From Catenovulum sediminis (lineage in GTDB: Bacteria > Pseudomonadota > Gammaproteobacteria > Enterobacterales > Alteromonadaceae): 64,000 bases of DNA. Both the position numbers and the translations under genes were made by a program. This document shows positions 25,626 to 35,289 of this stretch, piece after piece. Below the pieces are notes generated by a model. The model saw nothing but the letters and a program-made list of their open reading frames with translations, did no database searches and was not told the origin of the DNA. Numbering within the stretch: position 1 is the stretch's first letter; every line of letters begins with the position of its first letter. Where the stretch lies: the NCBI RefSeq assembly GCF_007289895.1, contig NZ_CP041660.1:1302001-1366000 (forward strand). The letters run 5' to 3'.

Positions 25626-26996
25626 ATTATTACTCGAGTCATAAAATTGTGTAAAAAGGTATTAGGTAACCAACAAACAAACCACCTAAAACCAACGGCT
25701 AATTTGAATATTATCCCTCGCTCTGAACACAATATATCGCGCAAAGACATTAGCAAAAGTGCACTTAAAGTATTATACCGACTAAAAGATGGCGGTTTTG
25801 ACGCATATTTAGTGGGCGGAGGTGTGCGTGATTTATTATTAGGCTTAAAACCTAAAGATTTTGACATTGTAACTAATGCAACGCCGGAACAAATCAAACG
25901 TTTATTTAGCAATTGCCGATTAATTGGCAGACGCTTCAGACTGGCCCATATCGTCTTTGGTCCGGAAATTATAGAGGTTGCAACTTTTCGCGGACATCAC
26001 CAAGACGATGGCGAAAAAAATCAATCAGACCATGGGCAGCTCTTACGCGACAATGTTTACGGCACGATAGATGAAGATGCCGAGCGCAGAGATTTTTCGG
26101 CCAACGCTTTGTATTACAATATTGCAGATTTCAGCATTCGTGATTATTGGGGTGGTCTGGAAGCAATTCAAAAACGACAGATAGACTTAATTGGCGATCC
26201 AGAAACACGTTACCGCGAAGACCCGGTACGTATGCTGCGCGCGGTGCGCTTTGCAGTTAAACTAGACATGCAAATAACCCCAGCGACAGCTGATCCGATA
26301 TATGAATTGGCACCGCTACTCCAAAATATTCCGAAAGCCCGGTTATTTGAAGAATGCTTAAAAATGTTTTTATCCGGCCAAGGATTAAAAACCTTTGAGA
26401 TGCTGCTTGAATACAAATTAATGCAGCAAATATTCCCAAACTTAACACAAGCTTTTGACAAGCAAACAAAAGCCTATCAGCTCTTTACCATCGCTTTGGC
26501 GAATACCGATAAACGCATCAACAATGACATGCGGGTCACACCTGCGTTTTTGTTTGCAGCCTTACTTTGGTATGAAATGAGCGCAGCTCAAGAGCATTAT
26601 TTACAACAAGGTTTACCACCGCAAGACGCGTTGCATATGGCGACATCTGCGGTGTTAGATTCAGGCCAGTTTAATGTCGTTATTCCAAAACGTTTTTCTA
26701 CTGGGATACGTGAAATCTGGCAATTACAACCCAGACTCGAAAAAAGAGCGGGCAAACGTTGCTTAAAACTATTGGAATATCCAAAATTTAGAGCGGCTTA
26801 CGACTTTTTATTATTGAGAACTGAAGTTGAAGGCGAACCTCTAGAAGAAATTGCAAACTGGTGGACTGAACTACAAAAAAGCGATGAAGCACAACAGGCG
26901 ATGTTATTAGGGCAAATAAACCAAAACAACCGCAAGCCTAGACGCAAACGCCGTAGTAGTCCTAGCCGTCGGACCAACCGTAATAAAGAATCATGA
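25626..26996 (+). CDS. pcnB: Poly(A) polymerase I, apparently with an AUU start codon
   Basis: PcnB polyadenylates RNA 3' ends for degradation. The head domain has LVGGGVRDLLLGLKPKDFDI with the catalytic DxD (DFD), then TNATPEQIKRLF and RDFSANALYYN; a basic tail (RKPRRKRRSSPSRR) ends the 456 residues. There is no ATG or GTG anywhere near the N-terminus. The peptide TRVIKLCKKVL aligns with the E. coli start MFTRVANFCRKVL, and the codon matching the E. coli AUU initiator is ATT at 25626, with GGAAGGG seven bases upstream. A TTG at 25593 is the only other option and has no ribosome-binding site. pcnB overlaps folK by four bases. Confidence 0.93.
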   Translation: MITRVIKLCKKVLGNQQTNHLKPTANLNIIPRSEHNISRKDISKSALKVLYRLKDGGFDAYLVGGGVRDLLLGLKPKDFDIVTNATPEQIKRLFSNCRLIGRRFRLAHIVFGPEIIEVATFRGHHQDDGEKNQSDHGQLLRDNVYGTIDEDAERRDFSANALYYNIADFSIRDYWGGLEAIQKRQIDLIGDPETRYREDPVRMLRAVRFAVKLDMQITPATADPIYELAPLLQNIPKARLFEECLKMFLSGQGLKTFEMLLEYKLMQQIFPNLTQAFDKQTKAYQLFTIALANTDKRINNDMRVTPAFLFAALLWYEMSAAQEHYLQQGLPPQDALHMATSAVLDSGQFNVVIPKRFSTGIREIWQLQPRLEKRAGKRCLKLLEYPKFRAAYDFLLLRTEVEGEPLEEIANWWTELQKSDEAQQAMLLGQINQNNRKPRRKRRSSPSRRTNRNKES

Positions 26997-27475
26997 ATCA
27001 AGTGTACTTAGGTTTAGGCAGTAACCTGTCTAATCCTCGCCAACAATTAATGTGCGCACACTCAGCATTACAGAAACTACCGCAAGCCAGTGTCGTAAAA
27101 ATGTCCTCATTGTTTGCCAGCAAACCTATGGGACCACAGGATCAACCTGACTATGTAAATTCGGTTGTTACTCTAAAATGGAGTGGCACACCAATAGAAA
27201 TGCTGGATGCCTGCCAACAGATTGAACAGCAGCATGGACGAGAGCGCAAAGACGAGCGCTGGGGCCCACGAACGCTAGATATCGACATTCTGCTATTCGG
27301 TCAACACATTATCGACTCACAACGACTGACAGTGCCGCATTATGGCATGAAAGCGCGCGAGTTTGTGTTATATCCACTGGCAGAGTTACAACCAGACTTA
27401 CAACTCCCATGTGGAACACAATTATCCAGCTTGTTACAACAAGTGCCGAAAAACGGCTTATATAAACTCGACTGA
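26993..27475 (+). CDS. folK: 6-hydroxymethyl-7,8-dihydropterin pyrophosphokinase
   Basis: FolK catalyses the pyrophosphate transfer before dihydropteroate synthesis in the folate pathway. The 160-residue protein begins [19 protein letters not shown] and has [20 protein letters not shown] and the signature [16 protein letters not shown] (about 85-100), with metal-binding DID. Overlap ATGA with pcnB indicates coupling. In most relatives panB follows; here panC follows directly. Confidence 0.97.
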   Translation: MNQVYLGLGSNLSNPRQQLMCAHSALQKLPQASVVKMSSLFASKPMGPQDQPDYVNSVVTLKWSGTPIEMLDACQQIEQQHGRERKDERWGPRTLDIDILLFGQHIIDSQRLTVPHYGMKAREFVLYPLAELQPDLQLPCGTQLSSLLQQVPKNGLYKLD

Positions 27476-27488
27476 GTTGAGGTGCTTT

Positions 27489-28346
27489 ATGCAAACTATT
27501 TCATCGATTGAAAGCCTACGTCAAACGATTCGTCAATTTAAACAAAACGGTCAGCGGGTTGCGTTTGTACCGACCATGGGAAACCTGCATCAAGGCCATC
27601 TAGAACTGGTGAAGCGCGCGTTTTCAGAAGCAGACAAAGTGGTTGTCAGTATTTTTGTCAATCCAATGCAATTTGGTCAAAATGAAGACTTAGACAATTA
27701 CCCCAGAACATTAGAAGCCGACCAGCAAGCGCTATCTGCATTGGGCGTCGACTTGTTGTTTACCCCAACCCCACAAATCATGTATCCCAAAGGCTTAGAT
27801 GCACAAACCTTTGTTGAAGTACCGGCGATTTCAGAAAACTATTGTGGCACTTCAAGACCTGGACATTTTCGCGGTGTTGCAACTATAGTCAATAAACTGT
27901 TTAATCTGGTACAGCCGGACGTTGCCTGTTTTGGTGAAAAAGATTTTCAACAACTACAGGTTATCCGCACTATGGTTGAAGACCTCTCAATGCCCATTAA
28001 AATCATTGGCGTGCCAACCGTTCGCGAAAAAAATGGGTTAGCGAAAAGCAGCCGTAATGGGTATTTAACAGAAGCACAAAAAGAACAGGCCGGCATCATT
28101 TATCACTGTATGCAAAGTGCAAAAACACAATTATTGAAAGAAAAAACTTCAATTCAAACAGTACAACAGCAATTAGCAAACACGCTCGAAACGGCCGGTT
28201 TACGACTTGATTATATCGCAATTGCCGATACCAAAAGCTTGCAACCGGCAACCGCGGATAATAAAAGTTGGGTTATTTTAGTTGCCGCTTATATGGGCAA
28301 TACCCGATTAATCGATAATTTAGTCATTGAAAACCCCAATTTATAA
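27489..28346 (+). CDS. panC: Pantothenate synthetase
   Basis: PanC joins pantoate and beta-alanine using ATP. The 285-residue protein has [20 protein letters not shown] (HxGH motif), [39 protein letters not shown] and the KMSKS-like AKSSRNGYL. The ATG at 27489 is right: GAGG lies six bases upstream, and it leaves 13 bases after folK. The gene ends convergently, overlapping the last six bases of a glycosyltransferase gene. panB is absent between folK and panC. Confidence 0.97.
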   Translation: MQTISSIESLRQTIRQFKQNGQRVAFVPTMGNLHQGHLELVKRAFSEADKVVVSIFVNPMQFGQNEDLDNYPRTLEADQQALSALGVDLLFTPTPQIMYPKGLDAQTFVEVPAISENYCGTSRPGHFRGVATIVNKLFNLVQPDVACFGEKDFQQLQVIRTMVEDLSMPIKIIGVPTVREKNGLAKSSRNGYLTEAQKEQAGIIYHCMQSAKTQLLKEKTSIQTVQQQLANTLETAGLRLDYIAIADTKSLQPATADNKSWVILVAAYMGNTRLIDNLVIENPNL

Positions 28347-29654
28347 GGGGTTTTCAAGCCTGTTTTTAGCTTCTATCCACTGAGCCATATATTGTGTGCT
28401 TTTCATAGAATGGTGTTGCAGCATAGCGCCGATAAAATTTCGGCTTCTATGTTGTGATAAATTATCCTGCAAATACGCTAATCTTTCGCTAAGTTGCTGC
28501 AAAAAAGGCTCAGCGACAAAATACTGATTTAATAAATCATAACCTTGCTGTTGGGCTGCCAACCACTTTGTTTCATCGGTATATAAAGCAACAGCCTTGT
28601 CAGCAAAATCATCAGGCTCGTTACAAACAAAACCAGCCCAATTATCCCGTTGTTCGTCATACATCCCTTCAGCACCAATGTTTGTGGTAACATTCGGTGT
28701 ACCGGTTAACATGGCTTCCAATAACTTACCTTTTAAACCGGCACCAAATCGCAAAGGTGCTAAACAGACTCTGGCCTTGCTGACAACCGCTAACGCATCA
28801 TCCGCCCAGCCTTTGACTAAAAAACCTTGTTTTGCATTGTGCAATTGGGTGGCTTTTTTCGGTGGATAAGAGCCATATATGTGTAATTCAGCATTTTTAA
28901 GCTGCTTTCTAATCAAAGGCCAAATGTTTTCTTTAAGCTGTAAAACGGCATCCCAGTTTGGTTCATGGCGAAAGCTACCAATAGAAACAAAGTGTTGCCT
29001 TTGTTCATAGCTAGCAGTTCTATTAATTGCACTATTGTCTACTGAGATATTGTTTACTGAGGCATTGTTTACTGAGGTATTAGGTGTCAGCTGATTTAAC
29101 GCTTGCTGTGGCAAAACAAATGGCAAGTAAAAGAGCTTTTCATCTGCTAACTGAAATTTTTCTTTTAATAATTTAACTTCATACTTAGAGATCACAAGTG
29201 CTAAATCAGAGCGATAAATAGCGGCAATTTCTCGCAGTGCGATATCGGATAAATAATCCGATTCCGTCAAGCTTCGATTTTCTTTAAGCGCGCTATGGCG
29301 TGCTTTACGCAGGCATATTAAATCTTCCAGATCTAAAATACGCAAAGCTTGCGGACAAACCTTAGCCACACGCCAAGCAAATTGCTCTTCCATCATAAAA
29401 CGATCAAACAACACAACATCTGGTTGTAAGTCTTCAAGAAAGCGATCAAAACTGATGTTATTCAATTCAATATTCGCTTTGTGAATACCTAAAGACTCAA
29501 ACGGATAACAATGAGCACTGTCCGCCGCCGCACTGGCAAAGGTAATTTGATAACCTTGCTTAAGAAAATAATGTAGCAATGTCATCATATAGCGACCGGC
29601 TGCAGAAGAATCCGGCTCAGGCCAGACATAGCCGATCACCAACAACTTAGACAT
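28341..29654 (-). CDS. GT4-like glycosyltransferase of the LPP20/DUF799 operon
   Basis: A 437-residue cytosolic protein with GT-B fold. The N-terminal half starts [20 protein letters not shown], and the C-terminal half has [36 protein letters not shown] and [14 protein letters not shown], the usual donor-binding region of GT4 enzymes. The linker between halves contains three tandem 15-bp repeats encoding a five-residue unit ([15 protein letters not shown]). It is the third gene of an operon, two bases after the LPP20-like gene. Donor and acceptor are unknown; a role in modifying the two exported partner proteins or an associated glycan is speculation. Confidence 0.8.
   Translation of the reverse strand: MSKLLVIGYVWPEPDSSAAGRYMMTLLHYFLKQGYQITFASAAADSAHCYPFESLGIHKANIELNNISFDRFLEDLQPDVVLFDRFMMEEQFAWRVAKVCPQALRILDLEDLICLRKARHSALKENRSLTESDYLSDIALREIAAIYRSDLALVISKYEVKLLKEKFQLADEKLFYLPFVLPQQALNQLTPNTSVNNASVNNISVDNSAINRTASYEQRQHFVSIGSFRHEPNWDAVLQLKENIWPLIRKQLKNAELHIYGSYPPKKATQLHNAKQGFLVKGWADDALAVVSKARVCLAPLRFGAGLKGKLLEAMLTGTPNVTTNIGAEGMYDEQRDNWAGFVCNEPDDFADKAVALYTDETKWLAAQQQGYDLLNQYFVAEPFLQQLSERLAYLQDNLSQHRSRNFIGAMLQHHSMKSTQYMAQWIEAKNRLENPL
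29034..29081. repeat. 15-bp tandem repeat (three units) inside the glycosyltransferase gene
   Basis: ATTGTCTACTGAGAT, ATTGTTTACTGAGGC and ATTGTTTACTGAGGT stand head to tail, then ATT. Translated on the minus strand they give an Asn/Ser/Val-rich pentapeptide linker. Copy number could vary without breaking the frame. Confidence 0.9.
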
Positions 29655-29656
29655 AA

Positions 29657-30664
29657 TTAATCCAATACAATAATGACGCCCGCGTCATCAAAAAAATTAC
29701 TTTTTAATAACTGCGCTAACTTACGAGCAGTTTCTTCATTGACCGTTAGATCGGTTCGGCTGCTTGCCGACTGACGCGCCTTTATCAACCAAGGTCGGTC
29801 ACCGACAACGGGATGCTTTTGCGCAAAAGACGGATCGCGAGTAAATAACGAGACCAAACGTCCACTCGCCAAGATAGAAGATCTGGCTTGCTCTTTAGGA
29901 TAAAGTTTTTTCCCTTTTTCACTGAACAACTTTGGCGACAAAGAAGGTACAAAATGCCCCCCTCTAACATCAATAATCAGGCCGGTTGGACGCGTCTCAT
30001 TTTGAATGTGCGTCAGATTATTTTTAGCCGTTTCAATATTACCTGCTGCAATTTGCTGTTCTAGTTTAAGTATTCTATTTTCCAAATCGGCAAATCGCTC
30101 TGTCCAATTGCTATCCATATTGCTTTTTGCATGTGCGGCTTTTGGTGCTAGCCAACTTAACCCATAGCCTAAACCATCGATAATGTAATACATCGCACTT
30201 TTTTGGTTGTCTTCGTCAAATGATTTTTGATAAATACTTTGCGAAATATTTCCGGCTAACGGTGCACTCACAGTGACACGACACGTACTATCTGCCAATG
30301 GCATTTTTTCTGTAATCGTGGCGTTGCGAATAACGCCTTCAACTGACGTTCTAATTTCATCACTGGCGAGCATATAACGTTCAACGACGGTATTGGCCTG
30401 TACCCGAACCCCTTTCACCGCCTCTAATAAATTTCGCTGAGCATCTGCAATGGCGGCACGGCAAGCCAATAACGGTGCTACATGCGGCGGTTTATTCGGC
30501 GGCGCTGCGCCCATCCCTTCCGCCTGAATTTTCCCTTGTGTCCAATTAACAGCGCCAGCAGCACCGACAAATTCAGTATATTCAGCGGTTTTAGCATTTG
30601 CATAAACACCGCAACAAAAAAGCGCGCTGCACAGCAAAGTAGGTAACAATATTAATTTTTTCAT
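29657..30664 (-). CDS. LPP20-like exported protein with coiled coil
   Basis: 335 residues with a signal peptide (to about VYANA). An LPP20-type domain (about 45-145) carries CRAAIADAQRNLLEAVKGVR and VVERYMLASDEIRTSVEGVI. A short coiled coil (about 185-215, FADLENRILKLEQQIAA) follows, and then a C-terminal domain beginning TGLIIDVRGGHFVPSLSPK. The lipobox expected of true LPP20 lipoproteins is not clear (ALFCC is poor), so it may be soluble in the periplasm. LPP20-fold proteins include FlgP of the Vibrio flagellar outer-membrane ring, but no flagellar gene is near. It sits between a lipoprotein gene and a glycosyltransferase gene. Confidence 0.65.
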   Translation of the reverse strand: MKKLILLPTLLCSALFCCGVYANAKTAEYTEFVGAAGAVNWTQGKIQAEGMGAAPPNKPPHVAPLLACRAAIADAQRNLLEAVKGVRVQANTVVERYMLASDEIRTSVEGVIRNATITEKMPLADSTCRVTVSAPLAGNISQSIYQKSFDEDNQKSAMYYIIDGLGYGLSWLAPKAAHAKSNMDSNWTERFADLENRILKLEQQIAAGNIETAKNNLTHIQNETRPTGLIIDVRGGHFVPSLSPKLFSEKGKKLYPKEQARSSILASGRLVSLFTRDPSFAQKHPVVGDRPWLIKARQSASSRTDLTVNEETARKLAQLLKSNFFDDAGVIIVLD

Positions 30665-30673
30665 TTTTGTTCC

Positions 30674-32554
30674 TTAGTATTTAACATCGCCCAATACCGA
30701 CATTTCATTTGCTGCTGGAGACCATGTGTTATTTTGAGCTTGTACAGTATAAATAGACGAGCTTTGAATATGGAAAGGTTGATTATTCTCAAATTTACAC
30801 TTCTCAAATTCAACTTGTGCGTGCCCAGAAACAATCACACCGGCAGTGTTGCTGCCTTTTATTAAGCTATTAGATACCTTAGGTTTTGCGGTACCAGATA
30901 TGTCTAACGCACTAAACTGATTATTGGTAAATTGAGAATTGCGAATAATTGGCTGACCAGATTGAATTGTGATTGCAACATCAGCGCCATCCACTTCAAG
31001 ATAATTTAGTTCAACCGATTGCTCACTGTTTAACGCGGCAAATTGCGCAAAACCATTAGCATCAGAACCTTTAATTTTAACCGGGTTATTCTGCTCGCCA
31101 TAAATCCACAATTGGCCTTTAACATTTAATACGCCGCTACGGCTGACGATAATCTCGACACCGGGCTCGACTAATAACACGCCTGAATCCATTATTTGAA
31201 TGGGTTGTCGAATATAATACGGGCTATTTTTCTGTGTTAACACCGCGCCACTTTTAATGGGTGCCGGAATATTAGAGGACAATGACGGAAACTCTAAAAA
31301 ACGCGAGTCCGGCAAGGCTTTTACTACTTTTTTGACAATCTCACCTTCGTTTCCCGCATGATCCAAGGCGCTGATTGCAATGGTATAATCGACAAAGTTT
31401 TGCAGACCCGACAAAGCTACATTATTTTGCTGAGTGACTTTTGCCAGTGATTTTGCACCATTAGTGGGATCAAACAAATAAACATTATATGCCACAACAT
31501 CCGAGCTAGGATGCAATGGCCACTGCAAAAAAACTTCACGATTGTTGGCATTAAATGAAATATTGCCGACTTTCTCTGGGGCAATATTATCGATCGTCAA
31601 TAAACCAAACGGGCTGATCCAACGACTGATATTGCCATTTTGATCCATTAATACCCCTTCAACAACCACAGAATCTGCATTAGCTTTTTTAGAAACCGGT
31701 ATTTTACCTATATATTCACCGGCAACCACTTCCTGCAAATCAAAACTGCCTACACCTTCAATAAAAGCTTGTGCTCGTTGCCCGGGTTGCCCTTGAATCC
31801 CGACTTCCAAAATATCGCCGTATTTGAGCACCCGCTCCATTCCGTTATGGACAACGGCTTTAATTTCAGGCCCAGCAGATGTCGTCAAACGTTTAGGCGC
31901 AGGCATAACGCGTGCTAACTCACGGCCTACATCATCGGCGGCACGCAGTAAGTTTTCTTCCTGTAAATGCATCGTTGCCAAAGCGGCATTTAACAACAAA
32001 CCGATTGGCGTCACCGACGCACCACCAGCTCGACTGGTTGCGCTGTCTTCTTCCTGCCATAACAACTCGCCATTACGATTAACCAGCTTCAGCTCTACGC
32101 CCACTTTGATTTGCGTAATGATACCTGCAAAAATCCGGTCAAAATCGGTAATCGTACCAAATACCACAGCGTCCACTTCCAAAATATCGGCTAAATAGGC
32201 AGCATCGGTTTGATAGGCCGTTTTTAGGTCAATATTCGCCAGACGCAATTTGTCATCTACAGCTTGCCAGTGCAGCATGTGATAATTTTTAGAAGAAATG
32301 TGGTTATAAATAACCCGCCGCACAATTTCAAACGCACCGTCAGATTCGGTTTGATTTTCAAAAGGCAGAACTGCCAGGGTTTTCGGCAACTTGTCTTCGC
32401 TTAATTCAACAAGCTCTTTATCGCCTTCAATTATATTTTCTATTTGGTTAAGGGGCGCATTAACCAGTACTGCATCTTCGTTACTGACCGCACAACCTGC
32501 CATCAGCATCACCAAGCTCAGTGAGAGAAAAGTGACAATCCGCTTAAATATCAT
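30674..32554 (-). CDS. Lipoprotein with TolB-N/DUF799-like, FN3 and beta-helix domains
   Basis: 626 residues. Lipobox LMAGC puts the acylated Cys at residue 21. Residues about 55-215 form a GNA1162/DUF799-like domain (LPKTLAVLPFENQTES, VDAVVFGTITDFDR, LKLVNRNGELLWQEE). Residues about 330-420 look like an FN3 domain (PLHPSSDVVAYNVYLFDP, YTIAISALDHAGNEG). The C-terminal part, about 440-610, has repeated short strands (QPIIRNSQFTNNQFSALDIS) like a right-handed parallel beta-helix. I know of no named protein with this order. It heads the operon with the LPP20-like and glycosyltransferase genes and resembles the DUF799 protein at 57.4 kb. Confidence 0.7.
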   Translation of the reverse strand: MIFKRIVTFLSLSLVMLMAGCAVSNEDAVLVNAPLNQIENIIEGDKELVELSEDKLPKTLAVLPFENQTESDGAFEIVRRVIYNHISSKNYHMLHWQAVDDKLRLANIDLKTAYQTDAAYLADILEVDAVVFGTITDFDRIFAGIITQIKVGVELKLVNRNGELLWQEEDSATSRAGGASVTPIGLLLNAALATMHLQEENLLRAADDVGRELARVMPAPKRLTTSAGPEIKAVVHNGMERVLKYGDILEVGIQGQPGQRAQAFIEGVGSFDLQEVVAGEYIGKIPVSKKANADSVVVEGVLMDQNGNISRWISPFGLLTIDNIAPEKVGNISFNANNREVFLQWPLHPSSDVVAYNVYLFDPTNGAKSLAKVTQQNNVALSGLQNFVDYTIAISALDHAGNEGEIVKKVVKALPDSRFLEFPSLSSNIPAPIKSGAVLTQKNSPYYIRQPIQIMDSGVLLVEPGVEIIVSRSGVLNVKGQLWIYGEQNNPVKIKGSDANGFAQFAALNSEQSVELNYLEVDGADVAITIQSGQPIIRNSQFTNNQFSALDISGTAKPKVSNSLIKGSNTAGVIVSGHAQVEFEKCKFENNQPFHIQSSSIYTVQAQNNTWSPAANEMSVLGDVKY

Positions 32555-32673
32555 GCTGTTAATCCTTGAGGTATGGATATCTGCTAGAACCTTTAGTTTA
32601 GCTTAATTTAAAGTTTTGATCCTAGCTCGATAATCAGTAAACTTTATGAAATGTGAATTATTTTTGAGATACT

Positions 32674-32916
32674 ATGGATCCTTTTAAACAACCTAATCAT
32701 AAACTTGATGCTATTGGGCTGCGTTGTCCTGAGCCGGTCATGATGGTTCGTCAGGCAATTCGTAAGATGACGACAGACGAAACATTGCTGGTAACTGCAG
32801 ACGATCCATCAACAACACGTGATATCCCGAGCTTTTGTCAATTTATGGATCATCGCTTACTGGCTCAGCAAACAGAACAAAAGCCATATCAATTTTTAAT
32901 TAAGAAAGGACTATAA
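32674..32916 (+). CDS. tusA: Sulfurtransferase TusA
   Basis: TusA accepts sulfur from IscS and passes it to TusBCD for 2-thiouridine in tRNA. The 80-residue protein has the hallmark [20 protein letters not shown] with the active Cys in CPEP. Size is normal. It is divergent from the DUF799/FN3 lipoprotein gene. Confidence 0.96.
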   Translation: MDPFKQPNHKLDAIGLRCPEPVMMVRQAIRKMTTDETLLVTADDPSTTRDIPSFCQFMDHRLLAQQTEQKPYQFLIKKGL

Positions 32917-33007
32917 AAGGGCTTAAAAGACTCGCTATTCTTTTAAAGTTAGGCTTTAATTAGTCTCTGAACTTTATTTACAAAATAATCAAAACAAAGG
33001 TGAGTTT

Positions 33008-33190
33008 ATGAGCTTGATGAACGTAGCTGAAGTAGCTGAGTTTTTGGGTGTTAAAGAAGTTAGAGTCGAGCGATTAGAAAGAGAGCATTTGTTAATCGCG
33101 GCTGAAAAGAATGAAGCGGGTGAACCTTTATTCGAAAAAGATGCTGTTGAGAAGTACAAAGAGCTCGCTCAACGTTTAGGTGGTTTATAA
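33008..33190 (+). CDS. Small helix-turn-helix (excisionase/MerR-like) protein
   Basis: 60 residues beginning MSLMNVAEVAEFLGVKEVRV, which is a winged-HTH start like that of HTH_17/excisionase proteins, followed by an acidic linker and a short C-terminal helix. AGGTGA stands eight bases before the ATG. No integrase or phage gene is near, so it is more likely a host regulator than an excisionase. Target unknown. Confidence 0.65.
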   Translation: MSLMNVAEVAEFLGVKEVRVERLEREHLLIAAEKNEAGEPLFEKDAVEKYKELAQRLGGL

Positions 33191-33239
33191 GAGGTACGAG
33201 GTAGCGTTAAGCCACACTTAACCTGCCTTATGGTTTTAA

Positions 33240-35255
33240 ATGGATACATACACAATATTGCTGGTGTCAGCATCAAGCATACTGACACTTTTGCTGGTTA
33301 CACTTCAACATACACTAAAACAGAATCAGTCAACCGGCTATTTTTTAGGGGCAACCCTTGTATCCGCTACCACCTTTTTATTTTCATACGCTTACAATTT
33401 ACCCTCGCTAACTTTTATCAGCTTTTCTACATTTATTATGAGTTGGCTGATAAGCCACTCTAAACTTGCTGAAAAACCCTTAATATATGCTTCTATCGCG
33501 ATAATACTAGCCGGCGTAGTCGGTGCAATATGTAGCTTTTGGGGTACTTATCTACCACAGCCCATTTATCTTTTTGCGGGCGCTTTACTGATTATTAGTT
33601 TACCGCTGTTTGTCAGCCGCTTTAATCTATACAACAGATCAACCACAGCCTTTAAATACAGCCAAGGCGGACAACTTTTTTTAATTGTTATTGCACTTTA
33701 TTGGTTAAGTATTGCCGCAACACAAGCCCAACCTGCAAATAACTTTATTATCGTTTTAACTGTATTGTCTTTATTCAGTGCTGTATTTGCCTTTTTACAC
33801 CACGACGTAAACACAAGCACGCACCGCGTTTCACTTCAAACGGATGCCAGACTAGATCCAACCTTACAACATTGGGCACTGCACGATACATTGACAGGCC
33901 TGCCGAACTCAATTTCTTTAGAACATAACTTTCGGCGAATTGTTCAACAAAACCCAAACTCTGACTTAGCCGTTGCGATTATTAAACTTGATGATTTTGA
34001 AACACTTAATCAAACACTCGGTTATAGTACAGGTGATATGGTACTCATTCAGATAAGCAAAAGAATTAACCAAACACTGGCAAAACAAAACTCAGTTTAC
34101 ACCATAGAAACACAAGACAAGACACCAGAATATAAACCAGAAAGTACACAACAGAATGCGCCAACCGATAAAAAACTAGCTGCTTTGTCGGGCCTCAGGT
34201 TTGCTTTTATTGCCGATCTAACACAACAAAAACATATCTTTGATTTACTGGTCAATGAGATAAGACAAGCAATTCCCGCTCCTATCCCGTATGAATCTAT
34301 GATGCTTAATATTAGTTTCCGGTTAGGTATTGCACCTTGCATTCATCATTCATATGACATCCAAAAATTGCTGCAACAAGCACAACATGCGCTGGATAGT
34401 AACCAAACTCAGCATCTGGGTTACAGCACCTATTCACCTGATATGGAAGTATTTAACCAATCGCACCAGTCTTTATTAAGCGATTTAAATTTAGCGGTTA
34501 ATAACAACCAGCTAGAGCTCTTTATTCAGCCCATTATTGATTTGAAAAGCCGTAGTATTGTGGCGGGTGAAAGTTTAATCCGCTGGCGACACCCGAAACA
34601 AGGCTTAATACCACCAGAGCAGTTTATTCAACTTGCTGAACATACTGGGGTTATTTATTCCATTACCCGTTGGGTGTTAACTGAATCAGTGCAAGCCTTG
34701 GTTAAACTCAAAAGTGAAGGGGTAGATTGCGCGATATCGGTTAACCTTTCCAGTAAAGATTTGCTACAACACGAGTTTATCGACTTTATCCAAAACCTGC
34801 TAGAAGCCAATCAGCTTGATGCAACACAACTGATATTAGAAATTCGCGAACAAGCGCTTATTCAAGCGCCGCAACAAAGCCATGACATTATTGAACGGCT
34901 CGACAGTATAGGAATTAAAACCGTTATAGACGATTTTGGCACTGGTTTTTCTTCACTCGCCTATTTACGCAAGTTACCCATTAGTGGCTTAAAAATCGAC
35001 CGCCAGTTTATCGCCAATCTGACACAAGGTAGTCGGCATAAAACCTTAGTTAATACCATTATCGATGTGGGCCGCAACCTGCAATTAAAAATTTATGCAG
35101 AAGGGATAGAAGACAGAGAAATAGAACAAAAAATGAAAGAAATGGGCTGTGATTTAGCCCAAGGTTTTTTGTACTCACGCCCAATTGAATTTGCCGGTTT
35201 TACCCACTGGGCGAAACAATGGCGGCAAAAAAACAATCAATATGAGGCGCGTTAA
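33240..35255 (+). CDS. Membrane-bound c-di-GMP phosphodiesterase with eroded GGDEF domain
   Basis: 671 residues. About six or seven hydrophobic segments fill residues 1-185. The next region (about 210-385) starts like a GGDEF domain (HDTLTGLPNSISLEHNF, VAIIKLDDFETLNQTLGYS), but the GGDEF motif itself is missing (GLRFAFIADL in its place). The EAL domain (about 400-665) keeps its likely catalytic set: the Glu of GESLIRW, NLSSKDLL, LILEIREQ, IDDFGTGFSSL, GLKIDRQF and AEGIED. It should therefore hydrolyse c-di-GMP and not make it. The N-terminal sensor signal is unknown. No good ribosome-binding site is seen before the ATG. Confidence 0.88.
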   Translation: MDTYTILLVSASSILTLLLVTLQHTLKQNQSTGYFLGATLVSATTFLFSYAYNLPSLTFISFSTFIMSWLISHSKLAEKPLIYASIAIILAGVVGAICSFWGTYLPQPIYLFAGALLIISLPLFVSRFNLYNRSTTAFKYSQGGQLFLIVIALYWLSIAATQAQPANNFIIVLTVLSLFSAVFAFLHHDVNTSTHRVSLQTDARLDPTLQHWALHDTLTGLPNSISLEHNFRRIVQQNPNSDLAVAIIKLDDFETLNQTLGYSTGDMVLIQISKRINQTLAKQNSVYTIETQDKTPEYKPESTQQNAPTDKKLAALSGLRFAFIADLTQQKHIFDLLVNEIRQAIPAPIPYESMMLNISFRLGIAPCIHHSYDIQKLLQQAQHALDSNQTQHLGYSTYSPDMEVFNQSHQSLLSDLNLAVNNNQLELFIQPIIDLKSRSIVAGESLIRWRHPKQGLIPPEQFIQLAEHTGVIYSITRWVLTESVQALVKLKSEGVDCAISVNLSSKDLLQHEFIDFIQNLLEANQLDATQLILEIREQALIQAPQQSHDIIERLDSIGIKTVIDDFGTGFSSLAYLRKLPISGLKIDRQFIANLTQGSRHKTLVNTIIDVGRNLQLKIYAEGIEDREIEQKMKEMGCDLAQGFLYSRPIEFAGFTHWAKQWRQKNNQYEAR

Positions 35256-35289
35256 ACTTTAGTAAACAAACTTTTATTCAACGACAATG

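Noticed and set aside
33008-33190. Prophage excisionase
   Set aside because: The HTH is excisionase-like, but no integrase, attachment site or phage gene is near.
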